From: UPXZ01 sp964498765
Lineage (GTDB): Bacteria; Bacteroidota; Bacteroidia; Bacteroidales; Paludibacteraceae
Direction: 5' to 3'
DNA length: 5,627 bases
NCBI GenBank assembly: GCA_964498765.1
Contig: CAZCIU010000109.1
Span: 1-5,627, forward strand
This document shows positions 5,441-5,627 of this stretch, piece after piece. Within the stretch, counting starts at the first letter, position 1. Every line of letters begins with the position of its first letter. Made by a program: the position numbers and the translations under genes. Under the pieces are notes generated by a model. The model saw nothing but the letters and a program-made list of their open reading frames with translations, was not told the origin of the DNA and did not search any database.

Positions 5441-5474
5441 AAAGAGTTGTCTTCATTTTAGGCAACTCTTTTTT
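5441..5474 (+). terminator. Rho-independent terminator of tRNA-Arg
   Basis: Arms 5441-5451 and 5461-5471 form an 11-bp stem with one U-G pair and a 9-base loop, running into a T-run to 5474. It starts seven bases after the tRNA 3' end and separates this tRNA from the next. Confidence 0.88.
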
Positions 5475-5522
5475 GATTGGGAAATTTTATTTCAAAATTA
5501 TTTCAATAAATGGCTCCAAAAA

Positions 5523-5553
5523 TTTGGCAATTAGAAAAATTGCAGTAATTTTG
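5523..5553 (+). promoter_or_regulatory. Promoter of tRNA-Leu
   Basis: TTTG (5523-5526), a 19-bp spacer and TAATTTTG (5546-5553) give a full match to the Bacteroidota consensus TTTG-N19-TAnnTTTG. The tRNA begins 21 bases after the -7 box. It is the cleanest promoter in the window. Confidence 0.85.
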
Positions 5554-5574
5554 CACTCACATTTTTCAAACCAT

Positions 5575-5627
5575 GCCCAGATGGCGGAATTGGTAGACGC
5601 GCTGGTCTCAAACACCAGTGGATTCAC
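5575..5627 (+). tRNA. tRNA-Leu (anticodon CAA), cut by the window end
   Basis: Only the 5' part is present. Visible are acceptor strand GCCCAGA, the long D-arm with GG (5592-5593) typical of leucine tRNAs, the anticodon stem CTGGT/ACCAG (5602-5606 and 5614-5618), and loop CTCAAAC with anticodon CAA (5609-5611). The sequence then enters what should be the long class II variable arm and stops. The T-arm and 3' acceptor strand lie outside. It would decode UUG. Confidence 0.93.

Noticed and set aside
5360..5627. Possible integration (att) site at the tRNA genes
   Set aside because: There is no integrase, no repeat of a tRNA 3' end and no compositional shift within the window.

Overview
The window looks like ordinary chromosomal DNA from a member of the Bacteroidota, probably Bacteroidales or a close relative. 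Three things point there. Exact matches to the Bacteroidota -7 promoter element TAnnTTTG lie in front of all three tRNA genes. Translation leaders are AT-rich and mostly lack a Shine-Dalgarno sequence. The gene set (alpha-oxoamine synthase, short AlkD-like protein, Fur-family regulator next to purA, YugP-type membrane metallopeptidase) is typical of the phylum. I see no insertion sequence, phage gene, CRISPR array or integrase.

Layout. On the minus strand, 105-1367 encodes a PLP-dependent alpha-oxoamine synthase (serine palmitoyltransferase/KBL/AONS superfamily), closed by a strong hairpin terminator at 45-94. Behind it, also on the minus strand, tRNA-His(GTG) at 1657-1731 has its own promoter and terminator. 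The rest is on the plus strand. An AlkD-like HEAT-repeat protein lies at 1805-2491. A Fur-family regulator (2678-3130) is followed after 27 bp by purA (3158-4432), probably as one operon ending at the terminator at 4464-4498. A YugP-type zinc metallopeptidase follows at 4569-5285, then tRNA-Arg(CCG) at 5360-5433 with its own promoter and terminator, and a tRNA-Leu(CAA) cut by the window end.

How the parts relate. The genes are mainly housekeeping: lipid or amino-acid-derived acyl condensation, possible DNA repair, metal or peroxide-responsive regulation, AMP synthesis, membrane proteolysis and tRNA supply. The only functional coupling suggested by position is the Fur-family gene with purA.

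Most unusual signal. tRNA-Arg(CCG) lacks both partners of the near-universal elbow pair G19-C56 but has U19 and A56 instead. This looks like a compensated Watson-Crick replacement in an otherwise well-formed tRNA. Secondary points are the AlkD-like protein, whose catalytic Trp and Asp positions appear to be Ile and Glu, and a perfect 8-bp-arm palindrome overlapping a near-consensus -7 element ahead of the Fur-family gene. I found no convincing evidence of a wholly new multi-gene system.
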